Below, one piece after another: positions 1 through 18,810 of a stretch of 64,000 nucleotides of DNA. How positions within the stretch are numbered: position 1 is the stretch's first letter; every line of letters begins with the position of its first letter. Source of the stretch: Trichoplax sp. H2 (Eukaryota; Placozoa; Uniplacotomia; Trichoplacea); NCBI GenBank assembly GCA_003344405.1, contig NOWV01000073.1, positions 248,001 through 312,000 of the forward strand, given 5' to 3'. A model generated the notes under the pieces. The model saw only the letters and a program-made list of their open reading frames with translations, did not search any database and was not told the origin of the DNA. The position numbers were made by a program, and so were the translations under genes.

Positions 1-480
1 CCCTAACGGGGCTATTTTTGCAAGGTTTTAGTTTAAGGCTGATGATGTCAATATAGAATATAAAATTTTAGATTAACCATTCCTTATCTAAAATCTCAAA
101 TGAAGTATTCAGATTACAAATTAATTCTCTATTTTTATTTTTTATGTGTAACTATTACCAAGTAAACGTATTATATATACAAGTGTATCTAAATAACTAT
201 AAATCTCCATTCGTAGCAGTCATTAATAATCTGATGCAATCATAAAGATATTTGGCAGCTGAAATATCTTTAGCTATTAACACAACAGGTTACTCATAAA
301 ATAGATATCCAATCCATATTATCGTAAAGATGTAGGTATTAAACTATTTTACTATTTTGGTACTTGCAAAACAATATACCCTGATCCTATACCCAAACCT
401 GGTAATTATTCCGCCATTCTACATAAAGTGAAAATATTACTTATGACTATAAATCATATGAAATCATAGATGGTACTTAC

Positions 481-2908
<2,428 letters not shown>

Positions 2909-5900
2909 GTTTATGCCTAATTTTCTTTAGATCTACTGCTGATAAATATCCAAAATAAAAAAGAAATGTAAGGCTTGATGATATTGATCCTTGACAATCG
3001 ACTCTATAATAGACTAATCAAAATGTCTAACTTGAAAAATAGTCAATCAATTAATACTATTAAAGCGTAATGTATTCAGTTTAATTTACCTGAAAAGTAA
3101 ATGTTTCTCTCATTTTATATTAAATAAAGATTGAAAGAATGTCTCGGTATTTACAACTCACGTGAGGATTGATTTTATCATGTGATTATCACTCCCATAC
3201 TTTGATTAGACACTGGATTGGAAAGCTTGCCTTGTTGACAAAAGCTCAACAATAAACATTTACAAATACTTACGGTAAAGATGAACAATGTCATTTTAGT
3301 ATGTAATTTTAGCATCTAATGTAGTTATACTAGTATTAGTAGATTCACAGACATTTTTTTGCACATTTTTTTAGGCTTTTAAGATGCCAGAGGTGTAAGG
3401 TTAGCCTTTCAGACATGATTAGATTGTGGATTTTATGGATTTAATAATCACTTGATACTATCATGTCCATTTCGTAAGCATTAATATTATCTACAGTAGT
3501 TGTGCCATTTTAGCACGTATTTTGTGTAATAATTCAAATAGATTGCTATTTTATTGCAATTCAGTCTATACATCTCAAACAAAACGAATTATGGACAAGC
3601 ATCATTTAATAGCTAGTAAGCCTTCGTCGTATCCATTCTGTCTTGGTAAATAAATTAATATAAAATGTATCGTAAATAGGCAATGATCTTTTCGTGTTTG
3701 AATGACGACAATATTCGGATGTAAGTTGAGAACAGATATTGTTAATCTATATCTCAGCATGCTTAAAATACGAGAGAGGTCATGTCTTAATGATCAATAA
3801 ATTCTTTATTCTCCTCTGCTTGAAATCAACCTACTTATGTTAGCAGTATATATCGGTGAGATTGTAATGAACTCCTAACGACTCGTATACTGTATACCGC
3901 AATTTTATTTTACATTCTATTCAGTATCTTACGATTATTCTAAGGATTCTTTCCAACTTTGAATTATTGCTTGTAGTATAAAGGACAATTTTTTCCCCCT
4001 TTCTACATAAATCTATTTAACGCAAACAGTTTAGCAAGTACAACGAATGGTTATTAAAATTTCATAAGAGATTAATATTCACGAACGTGTAGCTCAAAAT
4101 TAATGTCAGCTGTTAATTAACATACTCTATGTAATTTAAAAATTTGTTTGCTACTCTGAGCTGTAGATCATTTAATGTCAGTAAAGTAACCTTTCTACGA
4201 ATGTAACTTATTCTTTTGCAACTAAATCGGATGAACGCATATAATATTATGACTTCATCACTTAGCTTAACACTTTCCTTTATATGTGATCAATCTTCTC
4301 GAGCAATGGAAAATTGCAAATAATGCTGATAGCAATTGGTTGCCTGTATGTTGGGCACATGTACGTTACGAGAAGTAACTTGCAAACCTATTCTATATTA
4401 TATCATTGAGTCAAATGATAGTTTACTAAATCCAAATCAACGGCGACAATAGTAGTGAAGCATTGCATTAATTAATCGGCATGATAACGTACTGACGGCA
4501 TTTGGAAGTTAAAAGGGCAATTGAGCCGTTGATAAAAATGGTTAATTTTATTATTACAACTGTGAAACTTTTATATCAGCATGCGTAAATGTACGAACAT
4601 GAATAAAATTAACATAGCGGGATATGTACAGCCATACTTCAGCCTACTTTATTGATTATTATTTATTTATGACTATGACAAGGGTTATTTTAGAACTTTA
4701 AAGTTTCGATAATAGTAAATCACGTCCTGATAGACAAGTATCGCATCGAAGCACCTAAAATTTGATTCATGAAGTACTTGTGGCTCACAGTATTGATGTC
4801 GAAATTATACAGTTATGTTTTTCGAGGGAGGGATAAAGAAAGATTCTTCTGCGATATTTACGTAGCGACCATTAGCCCCATTCTAAGTACACAACTTATG
4901 CAGAAATACTATACTATTTGGTTACACATGGGAAACGTCTCGTATATCGTTTCATATTCAATTTGCCTTTTTGTAAGAAGACTGAAATAGGTTGGATTCT
5001 TTAGCGATACTATCTTATATAAATAATATAATTTATCCGTGGCGGCAATGAATATCATCAAATCACTGATTAAAATTAGGATTCCGACATTTTCAAAATT
5101 GAATCTTACTAGAGGCAGGTATAAATTTAGCGTAAGAGCAAATTGATGCTTATTATGAACAGCATGCTTGTATGTACCATATCAGTTTCTACGCTACAGG
5201 GCAAAGTCACTAACTTAATGTTATAAAGCTTAATCATATCTTTCTGCATCAAGTAATGAGATTTGAAAAAAATCCTTACACGTGCAGTATATATGCTCGT
5301 AACGATACTTTTTAATTTTCTATACGACGTAACTATGACAGCAGCAGCATCGATAACCACTTTGCTTGTATTGAACAAACTATCCTTATCGATAAAGTAT
5401 TCTATCATTAATGTTGTAATGATTTTTAATTTTAATGAATGCAACGTCAGCTATAGGATAGGCTATTACAGTTCACACTTGTACATAAATATGCAAAAAT
5501 TAAAAAAAGTTAAGCTTCCTTGCAAGTAGATTTAACCAGATCGCAACGTTTTGGCGCTAACGCTTAATAATCAAACAATCACAAGACAGTACAGTAATAG
5601 TGTAATAAGTGTAGCTGAGCTTAGTCTAGATATACTATAGTAAATCAGAAAATAACATCGTTGCAGACTATAATACACAAATTTGTCAGTGGAATCCAAG
5701 CTTCACTCGATTGTCGTCGCTTACTAAATCAATGCGTTTAACAGTCAACTGCATCAATATTACAAAAACATCTAAGCACTTTTATTTAGAAAGTATCATC
5801 ACAAAAGTGTTATCATCGGTAAAAGGAGATTTAAAAGACAAAATTGTCGCTACAGGTACTTGTATAACGCATTTCGTAACAGCGCCGTACTCGCTCATAT

Positions 5901-5945
5901 GTTACGACGTTAAGACGACTCTACTTCTATAGTTATATGTTTGCT
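2909..5945. other. Intergenic region between the two protease genes
   Basis: About 3 kb between the start of protease B and the stop of protease A, both on the minus strand, so it should hold the promoter of B and the 3' UTR of A. I see no splice-supported coding exon. Open frames here are short, lack family motifs and occur on both strands. The stretch around 5130-5500 resembles 23255-23600 (dispersed repeat, listed separately). A TTTATT at 5781-5786 could be a distant polyadenylation signal for A on the minus strand. Confidence 0.6.
5130..5500. repeat. Diverged dispersed repeat, copy 1 (partner near 23255-23600)
   Basis: Several blocks occur in the same order and orientation in both copies: GGGCAAAGTC, TGCATCAAGTAATGAGATTTGAA (GCATCAAGTAATGAGATTTG in the partner), TATGCTCGTA, AATGAATGCAACGTCAG (partner AATGAGTGCAATGTCAG), and TATAGGATAGGCTATTACAG followed by TTCRCACTTG. 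The spacing has drifted by small indels. No terminal inverted repeats or intact coding frame are obvious, so the class of element is unknown. Confidence 0.65.
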
Positions 5946-9454
<3,509 letters not shown>

Positions 9455-10037
9455 TTTCTTTTCCACGGGATAGATTGATCACCAACAAGCTGTTGAAAAA
9501 TTGTGGCAAATGAGTTGGATAGGACAGTCCAGCGTCAGTAGATATACCCTTGCTTTGTATTCAATGGCTGTGGTCATATGATTCTCACGATTCGTAAGTG
9601 TCATGTGATTGGTGGTTTGCATGTAGCTGAGTCAGGACGTCACTTTGGTCGTTACGGTAACATGCTGTAGGTTGAGGTGGACAAGTCAACACGAACAGGT
9701 AGTGTGTGAGGCGTGACAGGCCTATCAAGGACGGACTTCCGTACAGTACAGTACACAGACTGGCAAGCAAAATACAATCATGACGGAGCGACGCATGGCA
9801 GCGAGAGTGATAGTATCTTGTATGGATTTCGATTGTTGTTTGTGTACAATGATATCCAGCAGGTTATGGAAACGTTAAATGATATACTGTCCATCACATA
9901 GCACAACATGGCGTCTATTAATTAGCTATTATTAAAATGATCCTTTAGGCTGTACAGTATTCGAGATCATATTCTTCTTCAACAACGCATGTTGCAGGCT
10001 TGCAGCCCGCAGCCTTTTTTAGTGCTAGCCTGTCGAA

Positions 10038-10581
10038 TCACGTCCTCTGGCAGACAAAGATGCTAATGTAACAAAATAAATGGTTGCTCATTTTCAACGC
10101 TACCAGATTGAACTTGACGATGCTGACATCATTGACTGTACTGTACAGTCTTGGATCGTCAATAAGCAACATCTTGAGTGCTCTATCTGGAAATAGAGAG
10201 CAATAGGCTATCTTGTTGAGATCATCTTCAACAGCATGCATGCATGGCTTCAAGTCTACGTGACATGTAGGTATCTCTCTATTCGAGAGTTTATATCTCC
10301 AATATACCATACTACTGCATCAATCGACCGAAACTACTTCAAAATACTCTCTTATTTTTGCCATCCTGCAGAAAAGTAGCGAGATATCGACAGTCGAGAA
10401 GCAGTGACGACCTCCGGGCATATTGCATCAACTTTATCGAGGCATAGAAAACATGAGAACAGCATGACTTGCACAAGCTGCAGCGTTTGCATGTGACTAC
10501 AACCAGACCACTTATCCCGTGGGCATCATCCACTGCTGGAACAAAAACAGCGGGCTCACGTGCAAAACCCGTTACCTTCAA
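10038..10581 (-). pseudogene. Possible decayed coding remnant with Cys/His-rich segment
   Basis: Two minus-strand open stretches, 10581-10339 and 10310-10038, sit next to each other in different frames. The first contains the Cys-rich string CKRCSLCKSCCSHV, which could bind metal. The second has no motif I recognise. Base composition is less AT-rich than the flanks. No signal for splicing them together was found, and I cannot name a family. It may be a fragment of a captured or transposon-borne gene, or chance. Confidence 0.25.
10134..10150. repeat. Short palindrome, 7-bp arms
   Basis: GACTGTA and TACAGTC are exact reverse complements around a CTG spacer. One of many GTAC/TACAGTA-type palindromes in the window. 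Confidence 0.7.
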
Positions 10582-12569
10582 ATACTATTCAATATCTCCC
10601 TTATAATGAATTAATGAATTATTGACATAGCTTACAAGTCTACTCCACAAATGCATATTCAATAATTATGAATTCATCAACTTAATAATACAGCATTGAC
10701 TGGCTGTTTTTTATTCAGATTTCGCCACTGTCGGTTATTCTACAATAATAATCTTTCCAATTCTCCCAATCAAAAACCATGCCAACTGTCCACCAGCTAA
10801 GCACAGATTGCCAATCATCAAGTTGAAGTCATCCCGTTCTGTTTTATAAAAAAAGATAAATCAAACTTCTACGACAGTAGTAAAGTCGATTTAAAGATTC
10901 CCCTTTTGCAGTATAGTGATCGAAACAATTAATTCACTGTCATACATTTAATTGAGCTGGCGTAATCAGTTAATGAAATGAGATGCTCTACCGGTAGAAA
11001 CCTATCATATATTGCTTTACAAGCCATCCATTACTTTCGTTTGAACAATTCTATGTAGAGCTACCTTATGGTAGTTACCATCTTGATTCGTAATTAGATA
11101 ATTGATCAATTACGTTAATAATGTAGCGCATTGATACGATAATTCAACGAGCAGATCGAATGGAATGACTAGCTTAACGCCTTGTCGCTTCGCTAACGCA
11201 GATATCCCAGTTTTAATGGAAAGACCAGTGTTAATTGTATATAACATATATATACTGTATATTTATGGTGTTTATGTCTCCACTGTCACAACTGAACATT
11301 ATTAACTGTAAATTCTAAAAATGGCAGCACTTTAAAAAGAGAATAATAACTCTTTGAAGTTCCTAAATTGAGATATGCAAAAAACTACTTTGACGGCTGG
11401 CAAATACATCCATGGAGTTTCAAGAATACAGATGCGAAACTGCAAATAATTAGATGTTGAACGAATGCGAGTATACTAAAATGTACAGTATTCCTTCTTT
11501 TGTAGCGCATGGTATGCCGTAAATCTGTTTGTACAGACTGCATGGAATAATAAAAGTAAAAGCCGATATTTTGTAATAACATATCACCGCTAAACGGCGA
11601 GTGAGAGGGAAAACTATGTTAAACATTTTATCCATCATGTCCGGCTACGTCAGGCTTCGTAGCTAGCACTGTGTACATAGTGTATGTAGGTTACATTTTT
11701 GGTCTGTATGTATATAATGTAAATCAATAGCAATATGAGGTGTGAGGTTTAATAATAATTGCAGAGCATAGTTTATTATTTATATTGCTAGTTTAGTAAT
11801 TGTTTTTAATCCCGTTGATATTTCTGTAGGGATGACCAGATTGATCATTCTAAAATTTCCTCCTAAATTTAAACTAACCGGATTACGCAGAATCAAATTA
11901 AACTGTATTGTAGTAAAATCTTTACCTGTCAAAGAAACTATGCTATATAGTTAAGAACTACTTCTCTACTTATTGTAATATAGCTCATACGAGTTAGTCC
12001 TTCCAATACGAAATAGGAATTAACCTTAATGCGAAACTCAGGGCAACACAAAACATCTCATTCCGGCTGCTCTTAATTATTACTGAGTGTAAAGTGAGTG
12101 CTTGTGTTATTTCATTTTTCTCTATGGTTATTACAGACATGTTATACCACTTGTTACTCTTCAATTTTTACTTTTACGATACAGCTTATGGTGCTTTTTC
12201 ACAAGCAATTGCAGGCTCTCTCTCATCGCTCCTTTGAATATTACATGTCTTGGAATATTTTACTATCTATATGGAAGCCACTAGCTGAATCTGTAGTTAC
12301 AATGCAATGATGTACTTATAGACTTGGCAGTACTGGTGATGATATACTGTACTTGTATTCTGCTATTGCTTCACAATTTCCCACGCTGTTAAACATCTAA
12401 CATACAGTGTTATTACCAAATTAGTGGGTGTCTCCCAACAATAGGCCATCATTTTTGTTTACACAGTGTTGAGTTGTGTTAAGTTGTTTCCAGTAATCAC
12501 TTTGTCATTGAGCAGGCGAAGAAAAACTGTGTATGCACTTTTGAAATAGTTACACCAAAATAATTCATC

Positions 12570-15500
12570 ATGAAGTCAGAAATCATCATCTCCAGCCCAG
12601 TAACTGATATGGAACTGCCAGCAAATGCAACTGTATATGAATACATCAGCAGTAAATTTTCGGAATATGGAGAAAAACCAGCTATTGTAAGCCAAATAAT
12701 TCTGTGATGATTTTTTATTTATTAGATAGATAGGAAGATAGGTGGGGTGAACATGGAGGTAAAATAATCCTCTATGATGAGAAGGAGAAATATATGCAAA
12801 CTACGTACCATCTATGTACTTTTTATGTCATCTACACTTGCAATTTAAGAATTAGTTAATCCACTTATTAATGGAACACGTACAAGTATGTTATGAAGAT
12901 AATAGCACAAAAGAATTTCTGATTCTCTTGCACATTGCTTTTTTTACTGTACTCAAGAACTACTCTCTTTATTTTTTTTTGGGGGGGGGGGGAAGTAGCC
13001 CTTGCTATACCTAATTCATAAGCATTACTTAATTAAAGAGTTTATCTTATAGTTTCGATATACTTTGTAGGTCCAAATTATATGGTAGGATTGGACAGAT
13101 ATGAGCTTTTATTCTATAAGTATCGCTGAAATTTTCAAACGGCAGATACAAATTTATGTCTAATACGATATTTCTGTACCCTCGAAGACAGTTTGAGTTT
13201 TATTTACTAAACAAAAATTCATATCACCCATCTATAGAGGCTTCTCTGCTGTGCAGGCTGTAAGGCAAATAAAGTTTCAGCTCTTATTTTTTAGTTAACA
13301 ATACAATTTCTTTGACTAAGCTATGTGCAACAAACTAAATTAAACCAGAAATCGATGTAGTAAAGCCAGAATATCTATGTATCTAATCTTTCAGTCCAAC
13401 ACACCATAAATTTGTGATTTATAATGACTTTTACTATGCAACCACTGCAGAGCGGTGCTAAAATGGTATCAATAGTGAATTGCAATACTGCACTGCTAGA
13501 TGATGTAATAATAATCGATCCTACTCATAATGCTTTGATTTTTTTTTACAGACTGATACCTCTAGTGATAGGACTATAAATTACAATCAACTGTTGGATA
13601 TGATTCGACGATTTGGATCTTCTTTGATTCGGATGGGATTTAAAAAAGGAGATGTATTTGCTCTATACAGCCCCAATCTGCCGGAATATGCCGTTGCAGT
13701 CCTTGGTATTATTGCAATAGGTGGTATAGCTACTACTGTTAATCCCTTGTACACTGCGGAAGAAGTGATCAAACAACTAAAGTTATCTGGTGCTCAATAT
13801 ATCGTGGGTTTTCCCAGTAACGCCGCTAATGTGATAAAGGCAAAAGAAACCCTGTAAGCAGAAGTTTGCTATTTCATTAAAAAATGTTATTATATTCATA
13901 GTTGACATAGCTAACTGCACAGTAAATAAAGTACTGCATCTTCATTATACAGTACGTAGTATAATAATATGATATAAAGAAAAAGTGCCTGCACTGTAGA
14001 GTAGTACTTTAGATGTATCACTTGACAATTTTATTTTAAAACGTCCCAGATAAATGGCGAATTATGATATACTATATAAGCCATTACTTTTTTTTGTCTG
14101 AATGTATTTATGCCATATAATATCAAATTCGTTGATAAATTCTGAATATTATTTATGCGATTGTACGCAAATTTACTTACCATGAATTTAGACCGTCTGA
14201 CATATTTGATGCCGTTATTGAAGTATTACAGCTGCCTTTAAATGATCAAATTACATTTGTTGATCTCAGTACTATAAATTCCAACTGGGATTAGAGATTG
14301 AAAATTGCATAGAATATGCAAACGAATACTGAATCATCTGCTATAGTTTGCTATATTCTCTGAGTAATATGGAAGATATATAATGGAAATTTTCAATTGT
14401 TCGTATTCAAGTTGTTGCCGTTATAGTAATATCCATACACATTCCTTAAATTTCAGAAATTTAAAGAACGCTTACGTATTTGGTAATGCCGAGGGTTTAA
14501 CCTCTTTCAGTACATTTTTTGAGGACGATGGCACACTTTTCTTGCCGGATTTATCAATCCATCCCGATGATGTGGCGTTCATTCCTTTTTCAAGTGGTAC
14601 TACTGGACTTCCAAAAGGTTACTTACTATGTATTTCTTGTCATAACCTATCACAACCTCTTCATGTAACAGCATTAAATTCTACAGTAATGTATGAGCCA
14701 CATTTAATACGGGTATTTGTCAATCTTATAATGGTATGACGCTATATAAAACTTATCAGATTTAGAAATTACGCAAAGGAAGAATCGATCAACTATGCAA
14801 TACGAATATACTTATTACTGAGTGTATTTTATACCTACTAGACTAGTTAATATAATAACCAGAGGCAAAACTAATGTTATCATAATTTTTAATTTCGGAT
14901 AGAATATACTGTATGTTGAGAAAGTATCTTCTTGTACACTACTCAATAATATAATTATTTTAAACTAAGTAAAGCGAATGTTATTTTTCTAGATAATTAC
15001 CAGTATACTAGCAAAATGACACAAGAGCTTTGCTTTAATCTAACTATCATCGTGAGACATTTGTATAGTACTTGTCAGATTGAATAATAATCCATAATAT
15101 TTTATTATTTGAAATAGGTGTTATGCTGACCCACTACAATATTTGCAGTAATATGGCTCAGCTCATGCATCCAGATTTCGCGGTATATAAGCATGATGGA
15201 CCGAATCTAGGATTGCTACCATGGTATCATATCTATGGTTTTGTTGTAATTATGGCAATTACACTCCGCGCCGGCGGACATTTGATTTCCATGTTACGAT
15301 TCGATCAAGAAGTATTCTTGAAATCCATAGAAAAGTATAAGGTGAGATAATATTTAATATTAGCCTATCGAAATACTGTATTCTCATGTAGGGTATTTAA
15401 GATGTCAGATAAAAAGCGTTCATTCTGCCTTTTTACAAATTACGATTTCATAAAATTTGTAAGTAATCATTTTTCGGTAAAAATGAATACAATTTCATCG

Positions 15501-16787
15501 TCATGTACTATGTTTTATGCTACATTTTTAGATTAAGTATGCAAATTTGGTACCACCGATCTACGTACTCTTATCTAAAAGTCCAATGGTCAAAAAATTC
15601 GATTTATCTGCTTTGAAGGAATCTATTTCTGGAGCCGCACCACTCGATGCAGAAACCAGCTCAACGGTTAACCAGCGTATAGGTTTTGAGCTTGTACGAC
15701 AAGGCACGTTTACGAGTACTATGTTTATTAACGATAGTTAGAAGTACTTACAGATTTGAGTTGTATCTATCGTTCTGCATGCTATTTATTTTACGCTTTA
15801 CTGGTATTTTGAGAGTAGGGTTTGGAATGACTGAACTCAGTCCTGCTTCTCATCTGGTTAGGAGAATGGATGGAGATTCATCACAAGGATCGGTAGGACA
15901 TTGCGTACCTAATACACTTGCTAAGGTAAAATCCAATACTGAGTTGCAATAGCTAAAAATATAATGACATATTCGTTGATAATGTTATATTTTGTCGATA
16001 ATTACAATCTATTGAATTTTCATGTTAGATTGTTGATGTAGAAACTGGTGAGTCATTAGGACCTGGAAAAGATGGAGAATTATGCATAAAAGGACCGCAA
16101 GTAATGAAAGGATATTTCAACAATCCAGAAGCAACAGCTAATACCATCGACAAAGATGGCTGGTTACACACTGGCGACATTGGACATTATAATGAGGATA
16201 AAAAGTTTTATATTGTTGATCGATTGAAAGAATTAATCAAGTATAAGGGATTTCAGGTATTATATCTTGTACAGTAAATATAATATTAATTAAAATTTAT
16301 TAATTTGATAGTAATATTGTATACGGTATACAGTACACTGTGATTAGTGACTATATATGATTAAACGCATACATGTAGCGAAAATGAAATATACATAAGA
16401 GACATAAATATAATATAAAATTAGATATTATGATATATTATTAAGGATGTAATATAACAGTGGTTGAAATGGTTTTCTACGTATGCATATTTATAGGTAC
16501 CGCCAGCGGAGCTTGAGGGTATCTTATTATCTAATTCTAAAATCGCCGATGCAGCTGTTATCGGGATTCCAGATTATGAGGCTGGTGAATTACCGAAAGC
16601 CTTCGTTGTTAAATGTGATGATATAACGGAAGAAGAAGTTATGGATTATGTGGCCATTAAAGTAGGTCCTCATAAAAAGTTACGTGGAGGAGTAGAATTT
16701 TTAGAGAAGATTCCAAAATCAGCGAGTGGTAAAATATTACGTCGTGAGCTCCGAAAGAGAGAGAGTGCAAAGAAAAAGGATAATTAA
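12570..16787 (+). CDS. 4-coumarate:CoA ligase/luciferase-like acyl-CoA synthetase, copy 1 (533 aa)
   Basis: ANL-superfamily adenylate-forming enzyme: activates a carboxylic acid with ATP and transfers it to CoA. Eight coding exons: 12570-12686, 13552-13853, 14457-14617, 15118-15341, 15532-15703, 15819-15925, 16029-16256, 16497-16787 (TAA); total 1602 nt, all phases continuous. Visible ANL motifs in order: P-loop [10 protein letters not shown] (end of exon 3), [12 protein letters not shown] (exon 4), SGAAPLD (exon 5), GFGMTELSP (exon 6), [24 protein letters not shown] and [14 protein letters not shown] (exon 7), PPAELEG and SGKILRREL with the catalytic Lys (exon 8). Intron 5 starts with GC instead of GT (CAAG|GCACGT). 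The C-terminus (KKKDN) is not a peroxisomal SKL-type signal. Substrate is unknown; family members use hydroxycinnamates, fatty acids or luciferin. It forms a head-to-tail pair with the next gene. Confidence 0.95.
12972..12992. repeat. T9-G12 homopolymer junction
   Basis: Nine T followed by twelve G in intron 1 of synthetase 1. A G12 run is exceptional in this AT-rich window and could also hide a length error in the assembly. Confidence 0.85.
15704..15818 (+). promoter_or_regulatory. Non-canonical GC-AG intron (intron 5, synthetase 1)
   Basis: The exon ends CAAG and the intron begins GCACGTTT, ending GAGAGTAG before GGTTTGG. Only this junction restores the invariant motif QGFGMTE; no GT donor nearby does. 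The paralog has the same GC donor at the same codon. Confidence 0.8.
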
Positions 16788-18810
16788 TTTGGCAGAATCT
16801 TTTTTTATAGTAGCAAGTATGCCAGATTGAATTTGCTCAACGATATATGCGCTGGACTTTTCATGAAATATTTCGAGTAGACGTAGTTTATATCTATTGC
16901 TAAAGCATATCGTATAGTAAACTAAAGCTAATAAAATTTCACTTATTGCCTGCAATAGCACATAGTACTTACGTAGACGTAAGAATTCATAGTTGCAGTC
17001 TATACTTAAGCGCTATGTGGTGTATAATGTGATCTACATATGTATTATGGTAGTTCCTAAAATTCGTATACATGATAACTTACGTATGTACAAGTATATC
17101 GTATACCTTGGTATTACCAACAAATCGACATTACTGTAAAGTTTACTGTAAGTGCATTTATTAACTAGCTCTAGCTAAAACTGCGGAAGAATATTACATC
17201 GATTTATTAGTATAAGCTGGGAACTGAGCTTGTAACGTATAATAAATTTCATTTTGCAAGCAATAAGATCGGAAGATTCTACAAGGTTATAAATACTAGA
17301 CTTTTACTGTGCTTGTAGTCGATCTGTAACCTAATGTATACGAGCAGGTTAGCGTATCGATACGTTAGCTGATGACTACGCTTGTAGAAAGATTTAATAC
17401 TGTATGTACACCGACCACCAATCATAATTAAGCCATATAATATGTTATAGCTAGCCATTGGTAACATGGCATACCCGTATACATCAAGAAAAAGGGCTGC
17501 CTGCCTTACTAGTAATGGCCATTTTTCATTACTACTGTATACTGCTATATATCATAGTTGCATTTTGCCTACAATAAAAGTTGAATATTTTAATGTGGTT
17601 TAATAAACTTTGCCGCACTAATATCGTTTGACATCTTCTTGCATCTTCTTAAGCATATAAGAAGCAAAGGCACTGCGGTTACTGTAACGATAGTACAATT
17701 AGCTCAGAATCAATTTTTAAAATACCTTAACATTTGAATTTTAAATTAGTACGGTATCCAGTAGTTATGTGGTGTAAATAATGAGGATTTATCCAGAGAC
17801 TATTTCTGATTTATCAATTATAATTAACTAGGCACCGTAATCAGCCATTTGTAGCTGTATAGGTAAATTGTAGTTTTATAAACTCGGATGTGATATCGTC
17901 ATCAATGCAATAATTAGTCATTTATTATTATGGGTATAGATTGTATTATTGTAAACTTATTCATGTATGAGTCTTGACTGTCTTGTGGTACTCTAATCTA
18001 CGCCTATTATAATTACCTAGATTCTACAATCTGCATCATACACATATTGCCTAAATTTGTAGTTTTGTAAACTCACTCAAGTAGATAAAGAACCTTCGCA
18101 TCAGAGATTGTCCAATAGTAGAGTAAAATAATACTGCAAAAAGTTATACTCGTACATGTACTTCAAAGATGCAAAAACCTCGTAATTTCTAGAGGAAGTT
18201 ATTGTATGTTCATGATATATCTGATGCTTATGCCAGTTCCGTTAGTGCCCACTGTCAAGATCGATTTTACTACCCATTCATTACGAATATTATGTTAACT
18301 ACCGGTTTCCAATATCAACCTGGTTTACATTGCTGTGAAATAATCTCATTAAGTATTCCATTCAAGGCTGGTATGCCTGCATGAAAACGCATGCGTTGCC
18401 TTCAAGATTATTAAATGGCAACTTGAGTCTCAATAACCCCTGCTAGCGTTCCATTGCTACTAAAACAAACAGTCCCACTTTAATAATACAGTGTGTTGTG
18501 GTTAGGGCCTTGCGATAGGCTGGCATGATATAGAGAGTAATAGTACTTATTTATTTAGGTAAAAAATAAGAGTAAATAATAATACTGAATCTTTAAAGTT
18601 ACAATTGAAAATTATAACACTGCAAGACACGGCCAGCATCCATTGTGTAGCATATGTTAATACTCAACCTATTAACAATTCTCGATACATGACCTTACAG
18701 CGGTAGAAGTCTAATTCTTGCTTTTCACTTCACTTTAGCAAGAGGAGTTTGGTGATCTAAGTTTTAATCTATCGGCGTTATATACTATAAAAACGACCAA
18801 TAGCATCGTC
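16788..18810. other. Intergenic region between the two synthetase genes
   Basis: About 2 kb holding the 3' UTR of copy 1 and the promoter of copy 2. An AATAAA at 16930-16935 is a possible polyadenylation signal for copy 1. No coding exon, repeat array or RNA gene was recognised. Confidence 0.55.

Larger units (their letters stand above)
9455..12569. other. Intergenic region between divergent protease A and acyl-CoA synthetase 1
   Basis: About 3.1 kb of presumed promoter sequence for two genes transcribed away from each other. No splice-supported gene found. The 10038-10581 stretch is less AT-rich and holds two minus-strand open frames in different phases (listed separately). Short GTAC-centred palindromes are common, for example at 10134-10150. 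Confidence 0.6.

Noticed and set aside
1-12. CCCTAA at the left edge as a possible telomere
   Set aside because: Only a single occurrence, not a repeat; the sequence continues into a gene.
4769-4990. 73-codon open frame in the protease intergenic region
   Set aside because: No motif, no splice support and no homologous partner in the window.
5127-5529. Overlapping 105- and 88-codon frames on opposite strands
   Set aside because: They fall in the dispersed repeat; the second copy at 23.3-23.6 kb does not keep either frame, so coding selection is unlikely.
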